Shown: one piece after another, positions 7,912 through 9,170 of the stretch | How positions within the stretch are numbered: the first letter of the stretch is position 1 | How the letters are laid out: each line of letters begins with the position of its first letter | Assembly (NCBI GenBank): GCA_016214245.1 | Contig: JACROW010000058.1 | Location: 1,300-10,469 of the forward strand | DNA: 9,170 nt | DNA from: Candidatus Omnitrophota bacterium | GTDB taxonomy: Bacteria > Omnitrophota > Gorgyraeia > 2-01-FULL-45-10 | Direction of reading: 5' to 3' | Notes under the pieces: model-generated | Told to the model about the DNA's origin: nothing | Databases searched by the model: none | Seen by the model: only the letters and a program-made list of their open reading frames with translations | Position numbers and translations under genes: made by a program

Positions 7912-9170
7912 ATGGTAAGAGTGCGGTTTGCTCCCAGCCCCACGGGGTATTTACATATCGGCAGCGCAAGGACGGCGCTCTTCAATTGGTTATACGCGGA
8001 GCATAATAAGGGCTCGTTTTTATTAAGGATTGAAGATACGGACAAGGCCAGATCAAAAGATGAATATCTGGAAGAGATATTGGGGTCCCTGAAATGGCTT
8101 TTTATGAATTGGGGCGAAGAGCCTGTCTTCCAATCGAAACGTTTCGATATTTATAAAAGATATGCCGAAGAATCAGTTACAAAAGGCGCGTCTTACAGAG
8201 AAGGCTCAGCGATAATATTTAAGGTGGAAAAAGGGAAAAAGGTATTCTTCGATGATATGATCCATGGACGGATTGAGGTTTCGACCGATGATATAAAGGA
8301 TCAGGTACTAATCAAATCGGACGGCACGCCCACCTACAACTTCGCCTGTGTGATCGACGATGTTGAGATGAAGATTTCGCATGTCATTCGAGGGGATGAC
8401 CACATCTCCAATACGCCTAAACAGATTCTGTTATATGAGACATTTAAATTTCCCATACCGAATTTCGCGCATATACCTTTAATATTGAGTAAAGAGGGAG
8501 GCAGACTCTCCAAGCGGCACGGCGCGACCAGCATATTCGAATACAGAAATCAGGGATTTCTACCTGAAGCGCTGGTGAATTATTTGGCCCTCATGGGCTG
8601 GTCTCCCGGGGACGATAGGGAGATATTATCGCTTGAGGAGATAATAAAATTATTCGATGTCAAGGATGTGAACAAAACCGGCGCAACATTTGATATGGAT
8701 AAATTAAGCTGGATGAACGGACAATATATAAAAAATATGCCGCCCAAAGACTTGGATTCTAAAGTGACCAATTTTTTAAAAGAGGGAGATGTAATGGGGG
8801 GGGATATAGATAAAGAGAAATGGACTAAAATAATCAACATCTATAAATAACGATCCAGGACCTTAGAAGACTTCATTAGCGTGTATAAGATATTTTTTGA
8901 CGACGAGATAGAATATGATGAAAAGGCTGTCGAAAAATATTTGAAAAGACCAAATTCTAAAGACATAATTACAAAGTGTAAAATGGTCTTAAGGGATCTC
9001 CTGAAATTTGACAAGATTTCGGTAGAAGATTCTTACAGGAAGTTGGCCGTCGAGCTCAAATTAAAACCGGCAGAGCTCATACATCCAACGCGAGTCGCGA
9101 TAAGCGGAAAGACCGTTGGCGCAGGGCTATTCGATATGATGGAACTTTTGGGCCGCGAGAAGGTGCTTGA
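7912..9170 (+). CDS. gltX: Glutamyl-tRNA synthetase, interrupted by one in-frame TAA and running off the window
   Basis: GluRS attaches glutamate to tRNA-Glu (and often tRNA-Gln) using ATP. The class I catalytic domain is clear: PSPTGYLHIGSA with HIGS at 15-18, LRIEDTD, SDGTPTYNFAC, HVIRGDDHISNTPKQ, the KMSKS-type loop LSKRH at 199-203, and WMNGQYI. A TAA at 8848-8850 (codon 313) stops the frame, yet homology resumes at once with RSRTLEDF and continues to the window edge, including the conserved C-terminal IHPTRVAISGKTVGAGLFD block from residue 390. A protein ended at 312 would lose the anticodon-binding region. The family is about 460-500 long; 419 codons are visible here. The region after residue 95 is also short by about 40 residues, lacking the usual CxC...YxxxC insertion. 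The ATG is one base after korC. Confidence 0.92.
8848..8850 (+). other. gltX: In-frame TAA inside gltX (expected Glu codon)
   Basis: TAA occupies codon 313. The flanks read INIYK, then RSRTLEDF, which lines up with the common LYKERAKTL stretch of bacterial GluRS, where the interrupted position is often Glu (GAA). One G to T change explains it. The next 106 codons contain no further stop and keep family motifs, so the interruption is a lone substitution, not a frameshift. Confidence 0.88.

Noticed and set aside
7493..7969. A 158-codon minus-strand frame with hydrophobic stretches
   Set aside because: It mirrors korC; the hydrophobic runs come from complementing Lys, Glu and Asp codons. It is not a membrane protein gene.

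Overview
This window is one unbroken run of nine genes, all on the + strand, packed end to end with overlaps of 1 to 11 bases or gaps of at most 15 bases. It reads like the interior of a single long operon. No promoter, terminator, RNA gene, mobile element, CRISPR array or long repeat is visible, and no gene-free stretch exceeds 15 bases. The gene set is bacterial: exonuclease VII, the MEP isoprenoid pathway and a bacterial-type GluRS. A four-subunit ferredoxin-dependent 2-oxoacid oxidoreductase and a GltA-type flavoprotein suggest an anaerobe. Frequent ATA, AGA and AGG codons, moderate GC and ordinary but somewhat divergent proteins would suit an uncultured lineage. Omnitrophota or a relative is my guess only; the sequence does not prove it.

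Layout: (1) 1-1161, 3' part of a gltA-type NAD(P)H/FAD/Fe-S oxidoreductase; (2) 1158-2683, xseA and xseB, the two subunits of exonuclease VII; (3) 2680-5385, ispA and dxs, short-chain prenyl diphosphate synthesis and the first step of the MEP pathway; (4) 5389-7910, a 2-oxoacid:ferredoxin oxidoreductase in the order delta (ferredoxin), alpha, beta, gamma; (5) 7912-9170, glutamyl-tRNA synthetase gltX, running off the window end. The xseA-xseB-ispA-dxs order is a familiar bacterial arrangement. The oxidoreductase supplies reduced ferredoxin, which the late MEP enzymes IspG and IspH commonly use, so the grouping makes metabolic sense.

The most striking signal is that two essential housekeeping genes, dxs and gltX, are each cut by one in-frame stop codon with no frameshift, and recognisable, well-conserved protein continues in the same frame beyond it. 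In dxs a TGA (4606-4608) sits where the family has a small residue, usually Gly, three codons before the cofactor-activating Glu. In gltX a TAA (8848-8850) sits where a Glu is common, just before the anticodon-binding region. Both are one G-to-T change away from the expected codon (GGA to TGA, GAA to TAA). Candidate explanations are consensus or DNA-damage errors, very recent nonsense mutation, or stop-codon readthrough. TGA and TAA also end other genes here, which argues against simple whole-genome recoding. In addition, ispA lacks about 19 residues of the loop after its second Asp-rich motif, and gltX lacks about 40 residues of the usual Cys-containing insertion. I found no new multi-gene system.
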